Below the pieces are notes generated by a model. That model ran no database searches, had not been told where the DNA came from, and saw only the letters and a program-made list of their open reading frames with translations. From NCBI RefSeq assembly GCF_964019385.1, contig NC_088654.1, positions 10,703,645 to 10,767,644 of the forward strand: 64,000 nt of DNA. Direction: 5' to 3'. Both the position numbers and the translations under genes were made by a program. The DNA is from Sycon ciliatum. Taxonomy: Eukaryota; Porifera; Calcarea; Leucosolenida; Sycettidae. Positions 10,521-21,818 of the stretch are shown here, one piece after another (position 1 is the first letter of the stretch; the number at the start of each line of letters is the position of its first letter).

Positions 10521-10870
10521 ATGGTTTTTCTTTTCGTCATGTTCGGGCTATGCGCAGTGGCCGCATTAGTCGCCTACGGTATATTCGAGATTCAGAAGCG
10601 TCTGAATCACCTTATCGCACTCGGTCAGTGCGATGGATCAGATCAAACGCCAAGACGTGCTCAAGCTCCCAGCGGAGAGAGGCCACGCATGCGCCATGTT
10701 AAGTCTCCGCCTGTGTTTCGTGGAGATACAAGAGAGTTCAAGGAGTGGGCCTTCGCCATAGAACTCGCCATGAAGTCCCTGCAGCTGAACAACGCGGAGG
10801 AGCGCTTGAGCTACGCGGCGAGTTTTCTGGAGGGCAACGCTCGTCTTTGGTTTATCGCCTCTCAGGAGGC
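10521..10870 (+). pseudogene. gag: Chromovirus gag, interrupted by 3.2 kb repeat B
   Basis: The frame from ATG 10521 matches the first ~117 codons of the gag at 42299-43183 with at least one substitution (Asn for Asp). It includes the N-terminal hydrophobic segment and the [16 protein letters not shown] capsid-like region. Homology stops exactly at 10870 and repeat B begins at 10871. The rest of gag and all of pol are absent on the far side of the repeat. The element is therefore dead, and a deletion accompanied or followed the junction. Confidence 0.85.
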
Positions 10871-11538
10871 ATCGAAAACAGATGAAGATCGCCCACTGAA
10901 ATCCCGGCTTGAAGTTTCGATCATATAATAACGATCTGAAGTCGTGCGTAAAAGGGTTAAATTAGTAGCTGGCTTGGAGAGTCGTACTGTTCGATGTACA
11001 GTTTTAATGTGTTGTTGGTTGTTTGACCCTGCTTCATATGACAGTCTTGACTGTTTCGCATGTAGCACGTTCGGCGCTTGTCGCAATGTAGTGTAATTGC
11101 TGTGAATTGCATAATTTCGCATGTCTTCCTCACACGAAGTGTGGATGGCTAATGTATAGTAACTGTTACTATCGGCTGCTAAAGGGTGCCCGATCCCGGC
11201 CCGCTAAGCCATGTACCCGTTTGTAGCCTTTAAGGGTAACAGTTTCACCCCTACCGGACAAATACCGACTTTTGAACCCACTGTGCCCATGGGCCATGGG
11301 GAAGTATTGGATGTGGTGGGTACCATGGGTGGACGCCTCGTGTCGCACGTATCCATAGTTTGTTCTGTACTAGGCGGTAGTGGGTCCATGACAACCCACC
11401 TTTTCTTTAATGCAGATGCGTGATGTCTACCACCTTCTTTGTGAAGTTTTTTTTATTTTGTTGCTTGTTTTTTTAACATCGCAAACCAAACGGGCAGGCT
11501 TGCCCAATATTACGACGGCGGAGGAAAAGGTCTTACTA

Positions 11539-11838
11539 CGGAGGATTAGCAAGACGAAATTCGCGTTCCCGTTCGCAAACATTTTTCAGTTCGCGAACTG
11601 GATTGCGAACTTTCGCATTTTTCGTTCGGAGAAGTAGTTGGAACACGAATCGCGGATTTGTGTCAGGGCAGTCATAAATTTACCATGCCGTACTGTCTGT
11701 TCACAATGTACGTCGTGTCAACGTCATGCATGTGCGAATGATGTTTGCTAATCCTTCTCATAACGCGAATTCCGTCACTGAGTTCGACTTTCCTTGGAGA
11801 GCGAACGCGAACCGGAATTTCGTCTTGCTAATTCTCCG
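11539..11838. mobile_element. MITE nested in 3.2 kb repeat B
   Basis: This is the same TA-flanked element as at 7380-7668, at the same internal position, so it inserted before the larger repeat was duplicated. Confidence 0.8.
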
Positions 11839-13550
11839 TACTTTTGTAGCTTCTATTCGGGTCGCTATTCTTCATTTTCAATTGGTTTTATTTGGATTCG
11901 CTGACCAAAACAATTGTAGTACATGTTGCAACTATATTTTTACCAGTTGTCACCGTTCTGCCTTCGTGGTATTGTTGCGTCCTTGCAGTGGTGAGCACTC
12001 TAGCAATCGCGGAACTACTACTATTGAACTATAGCACATGTACGTGCATGTACATGTATTTCAATAGCCTACTGAAAATGAACTAGTAGTGAAGGATGAG
12101 CTCCTTGAAGAACCATCACATTGTACGTGGTAGGAACTACTGGGAAGTGATGGTTTCTTTGAATTTTACCAACTGAGAGGTTTGACATGCTTCTTGTGCC
12201 AGATGTGAGCTTGTCACGTGCCATACAGTCGACAGGTGTCAACTTCCCGCCACAGGCAGCAAGAATATGCTAGACACGACCAGCTGTAACAAATTTGTAG
12301 TGGAGTACGAATAACATTAGTCGTGTGCATGAGAATTCGTATCTGTTCTGCACACGGTAATCGCTGCTGCACCGGCAACATTGCTGGTCAAATCTACAAA
12401 ACATATTGAAAAGGCCTGCACACCGATCGGTTCATTCTTTGTCAATTGATTCACGACCAGTTCGTGATAATAAACGTCTCTAGTGGCGTTAGTGTTGTTC
12501 TGTATTCTTTGAACCGGCTGGAGACGCCGGCAAGGGGACTGGACTGGTAAACATGGGACGGGCAACATTCATCAGCCTCTCGGTAAGTGCAAGTATGTCA
12601 TGTATGTAAATGTACAAGTACCTTACATGACAGTACAGGACCTCAACGGGAAATGTTACATTTAAAAATGTGTTTACCTTTTTGGGTGGGACGGTTTTTT
12701 AATCGATTCATCGGATGTCAGCGGCCGTCGCAACTAAGGGGAAAATGTTCTTGTCGCCAATATCTCCAACGACTTGGGAGTGGTGTTGCTAGTGTGAATG
12801 GTGGCCACAGAGCGCATGGTGCTGGGTTTGAACTAAACTAAGGTTGTTCTCCACCAAAGGAACATTGCATTCATTGCTGCGTGCCTAGTGTATGCCTTTT
12901 CATATGGAATTCACTATCGGCAAAGTACACTGAAGAGGCCAATGATGGCTTTTCAGCGAATAGCAAGCAGCTACCAACTCCGAGGGAGGAGGTGAAGGGG
13001 ATGAGACATACCGGTACCAAGCTCTGGCGACCTGAATTGTATCGTTGTTGGCTGACACTGACAGGCGTAGCGAACCGCAAGCATCATGGCATTAATTTGT
13101 TCACGTTCCGCATTTCTTTTGCCCTGCTAATGTTCTGTATTGCGTGCCTCAGAAGGTCTAAAGATGGTATTTAGAAATGTCAACAACGAATTGGCAACAT
13201 GAGCCTCCCACCACGTTGGTGGTTTCAGAGACAGCAATTGATTTTTCAAGGGTTTATACACTAACGTTATTCTTATTCTTATTATTATTATTATGTTTTC
13301 AGGTATTCCTGTGCAGGTGTTGTGACCGGCAACCCCGTTACTCAACACTGCCTGAGATGTGTTAAATTAATATCGGTAAACCAACAATAGTACATGTACT
13401 GCTAATATAGGACGCACTTGCGCTGGTTAGCTGTATGCTTTGCCCGCTGCTTCTAGCAGTTTGAGCACTCTCAACGCTAGTACATCGAGCTGTCCTAATC
13501 TCTGTGGTTCTCGTACCCATGGCTGACAGTTCAATCCTATTTTAAGCTCG

Positions 13551-13603
13551 GAGTTGCACTGATGAGGCCTCCTTGGCCGAAACAGTCTGGCTGTCGGCAT
13601 CCT
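13551..13603 (+). ncRNA. Hammerhead-ribozyme-like core, copy B
   Basis: The core CTGATGA (13559-13565), the GGCC helix II, GAAAC (13579-13583) and the CTGTC ending at 13595 are identical to copy A. Helix I has the same A-G flaw. Confidence 0.45.
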
Positions 13604-14200
13604 TGAGTACTGCTAATATAAAAAAACATGATCACGATTCAATACGTGTTCGTGCACGCATTTTGCGCATGGCATGGGCATCAAAAATAGATCTTGCGGC
13701 TTTTAGCCGTCAATCCTTATGATTGTATCATGCCTGTCATACATGTACATCGCGTGAGCTGCGTGACGGTGTGATCCGATTCTCGTTCTGCAACTGTCAC
13801 AGTACAATTTGGAGAAAATGCTACAAATAATCAGCCAGCAGAGAGCAGAGCTGGTTATGCATCGTATTATCGGAACTGTTTTGGCAAGAACGGTATCAAC
13901 TTGCGTTGAGACTCCCAAGACAGTCAGCTGTTGAGGGTCTAACGAACGTGGAGGGGAGGGGGGGGGGGGGGGCGGGGGGTTCCGCATACGTTTTTGTTTA
14001 CTGCTTCCCCGGGTAATTTCTATGTAACTGTTTCTTGCTAGTATCAGTTCTATCACACTTATCAATCGTCCTTACTGGCGTCACGCCATGGTGGAATAAA
14101 TGAATAATGCATTTGAAACGCCACATTTTTCGCATCTCACTACACGGCTTCCAGGATTGTGCTTTCACATAGGGGTCATCATGGTCACCATGCACCCAAG

Positions 14201-14254
14201 CATGCACACATACGCACGCACGCACACACACGCACACGCACGCACACACACACA
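14201..14254. repeat. CA/CGCA microsatellite
   Basis: The tract is built of imperfect CA repeats with CG interruptions. It generates long spurious Thr/His and Cys/Val frames. Confidence 0.9.
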
Positions 14255-14283
14255 TGTCCTGTATAGTCACTGCCGCAAAAGGG

Positions 14284-15000
14284 TCACGTGATCCCATCAC
14301 GGGGAAACTTGAGAAGAGAGAGAAATAGAGGGCACGACGCCCGATGACGCTCCAGGTGCACGGGTTGTCGCATCCGCTTGCCGCATATGCACACGTGCTG
14401 GAAGGTCGAGCGCTCCTCTGCTGTTGGTCTATGGGCCACCCTTGAACATTGATGCCTGCCCCGTCCCCGGACACCGCGAAAGCAGCGACCACACCTGTCA
14501 CAATGCGCGGCACAACATCCCTCCGCCAGTGCCGACGTTCCCGTAGCTCCAGCTGGCACTGTGGCATCCACCGTCGAGGCACACACATGCAGGGCCAAGC
14601 CACAGCGGCTTCTCAGCCACCTCCCACACCGCCCGCACTGATTGGCGCCCCGCTGCTCAGACACAGGCCGCGCACGCTCCTCCAGACAATTATGCCGAGC
14701 CATGTCTCCTTTCCGTGCAAATTCCCGTCCGCATACCGTACATACCACTCGGGGCGGCGGCTCAGGCGCATTGTCAGGCTCTTGGTAGGTGCTGCGCCAC
14801 TCCGCGCGAGACTCACATGCAACATCATACCAGGATGCCTCCACACCACGGGCACGTAGATCCCGGACAGCACAGTCCTTCCACCTGCGGCGTGGACACG
14901 CACATACACACACACACACACTTCCACATGCCCATCGCTGAAGAGATGATAGCGAACAAGCCTTTCTTTACCCATTCTGCAAACTCAAGATGGATTCAAA
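14284..15000 (-). pseudogene. LINE C-terminal fragment with C2H2 zinc fingers
   Basis: The minus-strand frame contains RRRWKDCAVRDLRARG followed by SWYDVACESRAEWRSTY. This is the common RWxDxVxxDLxxxG...W...AxDRxxWR tail of some LINE proteins. After it come Cys-His units at CTVCGREFARKGDMARHNC, CGRCGRWLRSRCGLALHVC and CDRCGRCFRGVRGRGRHQC. Zinc-finger tails of this sort are known in that LINE group. A GT/CA tract at 14899-14922 has expanded inside the coding part and splits the leading ERLVRYHLFSDGHVEV segment from the rest. The RT palm is absent. The frame stays open to about 14284. Confidence 0.7.
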
Positions 15001-15817
15001 TCTATTTCATTCCTTGGTGCTGACCACTTTAATGCACTTCCCGAATCCCTTCTCACTAATTATAAGACCTTAGGGTCTGTTGGGAATGCCCAAGTCAAAT
15101 GACCGGCTGGGAAAATCGACCTTTGGGGATTTACGCGTTTTGGGAGAAAATCAAGAAAGAAATCAAGAGAAGAAAAGAATGTTTTTTTCTTGTTGGCGGA
15201 AGGGGTCGCAGTCGCTCGCGCTCGAGTGTCGGGCTAGAAGTGAGTCAAGTAGTGATTGGGTTTGAACAAGATGACACCAACGCACTGCGGTTTGGAGTAA
15301 TGATCGTCTTACGGGCCACGAAGGTGAAAGCGGCGAAGTGTGGTTCGTCAGGGTGCGCACAGCCCGCTGTCGATCTCGATTGCTGTGGAAGGCATATTCT
15401 ACTAAGCTCCCTGGAACGACTTCCAGAGGTTCTGTGAAAGTAGCTGGGCCAAGCGAAGGAGTTGTCTGCTTACCTGAAGCATTCTGTCGGTCAGCGATGG
15501 CGGAGGGCAGCGTGCAATGCAAGTACCACGAGAAGACCTAATCGTCAACATCTCAGGGGAGGTCTGCGCGAAACATGGCGGAGAACGTCGACAAATCATC
15601 ACATTCGATCACTCCGCAACCGAGGCGAGTCTCCCTGAATCGATCAGATGCATGTTGCCAGTTGGTGAGCTACACAGTCCAGCTCGACAACAATTATCTC
15701 TGCGAACCTGCTGGTGCGAATGGTTGCGTGTTTCGGAGAAATCATGATATTATTGTGCTTGTGCTGTGCTTGGCTTATCATTATTGCAGAACAGATTGTA
15801 CATGACTTATTTGTCAG
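15001..15817 (+). other. Unassigned stretch
   Basis: Several overlapping 60-120-codon frames occur on both strands between 15080 and 15805. None shows a known motif, and no splice sites stand out. Codon bias does not favour one frame. I see no supportable gene. Confidence 0.3.
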
Positions 15818-15950
15818 TTTTGGTCAGCGAATCGAAATAAAGTCATTTAAAAAATGAAGAATAGTTTCCCTAGGAGAAGCTAGATAGTAAGACCTTTTCC
15901 ATCCCCATGATAATATTGGACAAGCATACTCGTTTGGTTTGTGATGTTAA
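15818..15950. repeat. Inverted partial copy of the 3.2 kb repeat with an empty MITE site
   Basis: The reverse complement matches about 7315-7379 joined directly to 7669-7740 of repeat A. The join falls exactly where the MITE is inserted in repeats A and B. It shows the pre-insertion state with a single TA. Bases 15951-16502 hold no recognised gene. Confidence 0.7.
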
Positions 15951-16502
15951 ATAAAAATGACAGGTCTGAAAGTGTTACGTCACAGCCAGCCCAGAGTCAT
16001 GACAACGCTGACCTTTGGATCCACTTGGATTCAGCTTTTGTAAGGATCCACACCATTTTAGGTCGCTTTTCTTTCACAGCATAGTTATACATCCACTGGA
16101 TCCTCCGCCGAATCGGGCACTATCTAACAGGGCGGCAGTCGATGCTGTAATACTCGGCCCTTATAATACCGGACATTCTATATGCGTCGAATGCGTTTCT
16201 CCGAGGATTGCCCTCTGAGCAGCGGAACACAGTACATGTACAGTATAGCCAAATTAGATAAAGGTTGCATCCATTGAGTGGCCGATGAGTGCCCACTGGC
16301 CCGCACTCTTCCCCTGCACACCATCCTGGTTGTCTGCCCAGTGCTGGAACGAGGGGAATGCAAGCTACGACTCCTGACATTTCGAATCCGTTCTGTAATC
16401 GTCAGGGAACTGTTGTGACAGGTGTGGCCAGGCGTGCTCAGTTGGGACGCAATCTTCCCCTCCCCCCCTGGTCCACAATGCTTCTTGGTCAAGCCCTAGC
16501 TT

Positions 16503-16600
16503 CTAGCCAACTGCCGCCTCTGGAATAATCTGCCCGACTGTACGAAGTCGATAGTATCTGTCCGTGAGTTCAAACCCATGCTACGCGTATTTTGCTTGGG
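16503..16600 (+). pseudogene. LINE reverse transcriptase C-terminal fragment
   Basis: The plus-strand frame reads CRLWNNLPDCTKSIVSVREFK, the W-N-x-LP...S-x-x-x-F-K ending of CR1/L2-like LINE proteins. It spans about 30 residues, with a stop upstream at 16497. Its 3' side runs straight into the 195-bp tandem duplication. Confidence 0.6.
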
Positions 16601-16978
16601 CTAGATGTAATGGCCTTCGAAACCTGCTGCTGAGGTGGGGAGAATATTGCTTCGATGACCCGACTTGTACTAATTTGAGATTTCTTTTTCTGCTCGACTT
16701 AACCCTGCCTCCACTCATTGCTATTTCCAATTTCTTATTTTTTTGTCTTCATTTCTTGCTCTTCTTACCTGTTGTCATCGCGTATTTTACTTGGGATAGA
16801 TGTAATGGCTTTCGAAACCTGCTGCTGAGGTGGGAAGAAATATTGCTTCGATGACCCGACTTGTATTAATTTGAGATTTCTTTTTCTGTTCGACTTAACC
16901 CTGCCTCCACTCATTACTATTTCCGATTTCTTATTTTTTTGTCTTCATTTCTTGCTCTTCTTACCGGTTGTCATCGCT
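16584..16978. repeat. 195-bp tandem duplication, two copies
   Basis: The word cgcgtatttt starts at 16584 and 16779. The following ~190 bases match closely, including gcttcgatgacccgacttgt and the T-rich ttatttttttgtcttcattt. The pair directly follows a LINE fragment, so it is probably a duplicated LINE 3' region. Confidence 0.85.
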
Positions 16979-17239
16979 CTCATAATTCGTAATTTTGTTA
17001 TTTTCATTGGCTAAGGATTCCCCAAAGGCTTTAGCCTATCGAGGGGGTTTCCAAACTTTCCATAATACCAAATATGTAAAAGAAGTGATGAGCAGGTGAG
17101 CAGAGAAAGAGAAAAAGACATAGTCTGGGGCAGAGCTCTGCGCTTGAGCATAATGATTGTAAGCGTACAGAACAGGGATAATACATGTAAATGATGACAA
17201 GTGTGTCGGAGATAAGCTTCTGAAGAATACGATGTGACG

Positions 17240-17935
17240 CTACATATTCAACGGAATTCCACTGCAGTGAAACCAATGCTCGTAAAACTGTTTGTGTAGT
17301 TCTTGCTTAAATTCGCCTAAACTGGTCAAGGAGGTGATCTTAGGGGGCAGACAATTCCAGCGGGTGCTGTATTTAAGGAAAAAAAGATTTGAACAGCGCT
17401 GTCCATGGTTTGTCAATATTAGCTTATTGGGACGTCGTGCACTGGTTGTGATATGTATACCAAAGTTGGATAAGTAGTGGGGATAGATATTAACGTACTT
17501 GAAGAGAAGAACAAGACAGATGAGTTGCCTTCTATACTGCAAAGACTCTTGAAAACATAGCTTATTAAGATTTTCCTTCGTTTCATGTGTGTCAAACTGA
17601 ACTGCTTTCTTCCGCAGAAAGGGGCGGCATACCTTAGCCTGCAGAACATCCAATGCTGAAAGTTGCTGTGCAGTCATGCGGCAGTGCCAGACCGGAATTG
17701 CATATCCTAACGCAGGCCGAACATACTGTTTGTATAGCAATAATGTTACAGATGATGGTAGAGACCGTGCCATGAAGCATAGCAGATGCGCTCTCCTCGA
17801 GAAAGAGATGTGGATGGTGTCGTAGTCGGCATCAAACTGCAACAACGATGCCAGCTGCACACCTAAGTGCTAAGAAGTGTCTGCGCGACAAAGGTCGATG
17901 CCATCAATCTGCAATGATGGGGGGCAAGTTCCTTT
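17240..17935 (-). pseudogene. LINE reverse transcriptase thumb and tail
   Basis: The minus-strand frame contains LYKQYVRPALGYAIPVWH, then QLSALDVLQAKVCRPFL, and ends with RWNCLPPKITSLTSLGEFK. These are the successive landmarks of the LINE RT C-terminal region. Upstream on the same strand (17860-17935), with a stop in between, a PSLQIDGIDLCRADTS-like segment belongs to the same protein. The palm with its YxDD motif is missing between here and 18228. Together with the endonuclease part it is one internally deleted LINE copy. Confidence 0.75.
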
Positions 17936-18227
17936 AGTTTGATGAGAGAGAACTGTGAGAATGTGCCACCCACGGACTTTACTGTTTTTCAGGCACTCGG
18001 AAAGGTTCCTGTTGAGATGCTTCTGTTGTACAAATATGCAAGGGACTCAAAGAGAAGATCGGCTAGGCCTTTCATAACTGGGAAGATCTCCGGATTAGAG
18101 GATTCTTTCCTGGGGCTCGAATGACTTAGATCAAAGTGCACCTGTCCAGGAGTGAATCTCGTCAATCGGAACTGTTCAGGTGCGTTTGACTGAGATTAAG
18201 CACGGGGCAATTGTTGATGGCTACTTG

Positions 18228-19124
18228 CTAGATGGGGTTCAGCATGACTTGTAGAACATTATGCAGCAAAGTGGCGAGCCAACGCCTCGGCTTCAATCTG
18301 GGTTGTGGATGCGAACCCTGAATTGTCCTCCAAATCCGGCATGGTAGTTGCCTTCTTTTGATCCCAAACAGACGTTTAGCACGCTGCCACCATAATTTAT
18401 GTAGCTGCCTTTCTTGCATCCATTGGAGAGCTGAGCTGCGAGCTTGTTGGTGTACGGTCTTTCAGCTGAGCGTAGTTGTTTTCTGTAGCTGTTTCTTGCA
18501 ATGAAGTAGGTTGCTTTAATCTGCAGATCCTCAGGTTTCTGCAAGTGCAATTTGTAGAGATTCTGCTGAAGCCATCGTGCTCTTCGCAGATGATCATTGG
18601 ACCATATGTGCTTGCCAGGGCGGCGTTGCCGTTTCAATTATGGTGCACGCATTAAGTATGGAAAAAAAGTGCGATGACCATGCTCTCCAGGCAAAATTTA
18701 CACCGGCAGCACCGATAACACGTTCAAGTAACGGTTGAGCCATAAGCGGGTCTCGAAACAGATTGAGGTCCACATGGCGTTTATACTTAGTGGGTGGCAT
18801 AGTGGATGAGGCGCCGAAATCCATCTTTGCTATGACCGGACAGTGGTCAGAGAATGGAGGAAGAGTACTGGTATGCGTGCAGTGGCGGATGGCGTCAGGA
18901 TAAGGTCCAAAAGTGGATGGACGGGTTCCTTGGTTTGAGTTTACAAGCTCTAAACCTAAGGTGTTGAAGGTAGAGTTTAGGGCGCGGCCATCGCTGTCTG
19001 TGTTGTCATCTGCTTTCCATGCGGAGTGTTTATTGGGCAGAATTACGCGCTTTACATGCGATGTAAAATCAATAGACAACAATAATAACGACGACGACGA
19101 CGACGACGACAACAACAACAACAA
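18228..19124 (-). pseudogene. LINE AP-endonuclease end and linker
   Basis: The minus-strand frame from 19124 contains SDGRALNSTFNTLGLELVN, then TRPSTF and the PPFSDHCPVIAKM motif. These are the last blocks of an APE-type endonuclease (the SDH catalytic His). A frame change near 18600 leads into a basic, helical linker (RRARWLQQNLYKLHL region) typical of the segment before the RT. Bases 17936-18227 hold only short frames. The whole 17240-19124 block reads as a LINE with its RT palm deleted. Confidence 0.7.
19079..19123. repeat. GAC/AAC trinucleotide microsatellite
   Basis: Runs of gac followed by aac lie at the 5' edge of the LINE fragment. They create spurious poly-Asp/Asn and poly-Ser/Leu frames. 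Confidence 0.9.
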
Positions 19125-19161
19125 CTGGTATTGACTGTATTGGGCCTAGCCCTTGACGGAT

Positions 19162-19340
19162 CATGCTTGGACATGGAAGATTCTGCTCGAAAGGTAGTGA
19201 AAATGGCAGAACCATACAAACCTTAAGGAAGGCACTTCCATGACCTCTGCTCCATTATTTTTTATCCACATACCAAACATGCATTAAAAAAATACAAGAA
19301 ATGTACCAGATTCTGTCACTTTTTCTGCAGGCATTTTCCA
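19162..19340. repeat. Interspersed repeat, copy 2 (see 3236-3400)
   Basis: It shares the attctgctcgaaa, ggcagaaccatacaaa and atccacataccaaacatgca blocks with copy 1. It differs by small insertions, including an aaaaaaatacaag stretch. Confidence 0.65.
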
Positions 19341-19349
19341 CCAAGGGCT

Positions 19350-20580
19350 ATCTCTATCTGGGCTCACCGCCCAGGGACCCACTCCCGCCCGGTACAGAAA
19401 ACAAATCGCACCTACATGTACGTGTTTTTCGATTTTGACAGCATGTTACAGGTCGAAAAACATGTTAAACTACCAAGCAAGGCTTCTGTATAACACCATT
19501 ACATGTACGTGTAGGTGCGACACGACACGGGTGTTTCGCAGTGGCCACTCGTCAAGATGGCGGCAAATCCGAGAGTACAAAAATTTCGACTCTGGCTATG
19601 TGCGCGGCGGATGCGAATCTCGCACGTGCATGCAAAATCTAGCCTTCTGCAGATCTGGGTAGAGCAAGTGTGTTGGAACGACGACCTTTTCCGAAAGAGA
19701 ATGTGGCTCTTTTCATCCCATCATTTTACTCGCCACGCTCTCCCTCCCAGCTTATTGGTACGAGTATCTGCTACCGAGTAGAAGTCTCCATCTTCACAGC
19801 AGGCCAGGCAAAATCGCAACGTTGAAATACTTTGCTCACTTGGTTTTTTGGTCCTTTGAGGTGTTGATGTGGTTGTTGTGTACAACTCGAAGTGACAAAC
19901 TTGAGACCCCCGCGCCACAAAAAACTAAAGCGCGCCACAAAGTTTCGTTTGGCTGTTCAATGAAAGGACGTATGGAAGCAGGGATAAAAACTATCGTGGC
20001 TGCCGGCAAAACTCTTAGTAATGTAATAAACGGGGATGTGACTTTGGTAATTCCAAGGAGAATGTACGCACGGCCATTCCACAACGAAGACGAAACTACG
20101 AGCTCAAAAACACTCCGATTTTCAAACAAACGACACAGGAAAGAAGATATGGCCGCAGTGTTCCCGTGTGGCCTTCAAAACACCTAATTTTACTCCGATA
20201 GCGGCTGGTTCAGGGAAAATTCAGGCCCAATTCGACAGCGTCGTACCGCTCAGATTCGCCCAAAACATGAGGAAATGTACGGTAGATCCGAATGCGTACG
20301 CATTTTGCGTACGGGGACGACTGGCCAGAGTTCATGCACTGCAAACACCCGTGACGAGGCGTCCACCCGTCGCAACCAAAACGTCGTCACGGGGCAGAGA
20401 GGATCCAAAAGTCGGTAATATTTTTCTGCACCCGCAGCATGTCAAGACAGACTATTGTCTTTAGAAATTGACTTCTGACGACTTCTGATACAGAGCGCAT
20501 TAGCTAGGCAATACATGCACTACAACTAGTCTACATGTACAATCATGTTGTTGGTTTGACAGCATGAAACATTGTACAAG
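19350..20580. other. Unassigned stretch with a short inverted repeat
   Basis: Around 19408 and 19505 the word gcacctacatgtacgtg recurs inverted, embedded in similar sequence. Plus-strand frames at 19515-19781, 19822-20187 and 20168-20464 show no family motif and overlap in different frames. I see no supportable gene. Confidence 0.35.
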
Positions 20581-21787
20581 TACTTGGTCCGACTTATTAA
20601 AATGTGCGCTTCACTTCAAAACTCAAGCATATGTACAAAGGAGCACCTGTACGAAAAAATCAACCAAGAGACGTTAGATAGATAACTACTCTGTCGTTTC
20701 TTGGCCTGACCTTCTAGTTTTCATCGCTGCTGGTGTCTCAGGGCGCATCTGCAAGTGCGTCAACCTGCAAAACGTCGACATTTTTTTCATCTCCTCCAAG
20801 CTACACTGCGCTTCTTTGATTGTTTCACTCCATAGGCACGATTTAGACGATCGACTTCGCCTCCTCCTCGTGCAGTACGACTACCAGAATGGTGGGTGCA
20901 GGTGTTTTCGCCTGAAGCTCTCACGACACCTTCAAATGAGGCGAACAAGTAAACCACCACGCATAAAAAAATCACTTCTGGCCACCACTGCACCGTGTAC
21001 CGCGCGCGTAGGTCTACTGATCATGCGTCTGATCTGTGTCGACTTGTCATGCAGTCAGACCATGCGTGCTCTTCCCTGCCTGTTTCACGAATCCACTGGC
21101 CCCGCGGGCCCGGAGACTGGCGATCTTGTGTAAGTAAGTTGTGACGCATCGCGATCCCGGCTCCGAGGACTCCGCACCGTATCCGCCGGATAATCCACCC
21201 TTTCTGCGCTTCAGTTTTCCAGCCAGGTTGTCGCCTGAAAGTCGACCTCAAGGCCGGTTATTTTTTTCGATCAACTTCTCGACGATCACTTCTGTGATCT
21301 TGATTCGTCGGCCGCCACATCGTGAACGACTGCGAGACAGATCAGCAAACTGGACGGAGCGATGCTGGTGCTTTCTGCACGAGTTTCTGGATGACGCGTT
21401 TGCTGAAATTCTGCCAAGGAAACAGGGATTGCAGCGATTTCAATCCGCCAGGAGGCACTCGAGCACGATCGTCCAGAAGGTTCTGGTACTCCGTGACAAT
21501 CCCCCATCGCAGCGGGGTGTTGATTTCAGCACCAGGCCTTCTCTGTGTTGCGCGAGAAGCAACAGGAGTCCTCTGACGACAAAATTTGGACGCAAAATTC
21601 TCGAGTCGACTAGGATCCCGAGCCGCTGCCTCCGTTGGAGTTGGAGCCATTTCTTCTTCAACATCACAAATTGACAACTGAAGGATAGTGTTAGGTAGCT
21701 GTAAAGTTTATTCCATCCTGAGATTATTTGAATTTGTTTGGTTGACGTTCGAAGCGAAACGCACATTTTAATAAGTCGGACCAAGTA
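20581..21787. mobile_element. Tc1/mariner-type TIR element
   Basis: CTTGGTCCGACTTATTAAAA from 20583 and its complement ending at 21785 form near-perfect inverted ends of about 36 bases, with TA at both outer edges (20581-20582, 21786-21787). TA duplication plus a 1.2 kb length fits Tc1/mariner. No DDE/D catalytic core could be pieced together from the minus-strand frames, so it is probably defective. Confidence 0.75.
21342..21677 (-). CDS. Possible DNA-binding N-terminus of the TIR element's protein
   Basis: The only extended frame in the element starts at ATG 21677 and runs 111 codons. After an acidic, Thr/Pro-containing leader it has a WGIVTEYQNLLDDRARVPPG segment, then SLFPWQNFSKRVIQKLVQKA. 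This has the spacing of a helix-turn-helix, which would suit a transposase N-terminus. No homolog is recognised and no catalytic domain follows, so function is inferred from context only. Confidence 0.35.
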   Translation of the reverse strand: MSICDVEEEMAPTPTEAAARDPSRLENFASKFCRQRTPVASRATQRRPGAEINTPLRWGIVTEYQNLLDDRARVPPGGLKSLQSLFPWQNFSKRVIQKLVQKAPASLRPVC

Positions 21788-21789
21788 CA

Positions 21790-21818
21790 TACAGTGGTGT
21801 CAACTGAAATCCGACCAC
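21790..21818. repeat. Isolated MITE terminal repeat
   Basis: TACAGTGGTGTCAACTGAAA continuing to tccgacc closely matches the ends of the MITE at 60325-60454. No inverted partner was found nearby, so this is a solo end next to the Tc1-like element. From 21820 to 22887 no gene could be supported. Confidence 0.55.

Larger units (their letters stand above)
10871..14068. mobile_element. 3.2 kb interspersed repeat, copy B
   Basis: This is a near-identical duplicate of 6712-9908. A difference useful for dating is an 11-base insertion near 11713-11723 inside the nested MITE. The left junction lies in gag, the right junction in unique sequence with no matching TSD. Confidence 0.8.

Noticed and set aside
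14063-14082. Match of ccttactggcgtc after repeat B to the chromovirus frameshift region
   Set aside because: Only 13-14 bases agree and the orientation is opposite to the gag at 10521, so chance is likely.
15080-15805. Host gene in the overlapping 60-120-codon frames
   Set aside because: Frames overlap on both strands without motif, codon preference or splice sites.
18913-19134. Plus-strand frame ending in poly-Asp and poly-Asn
   Set aside because: It is the antisense of the LINE endonuclease fragment plus a GAC/AAC microsatellite.
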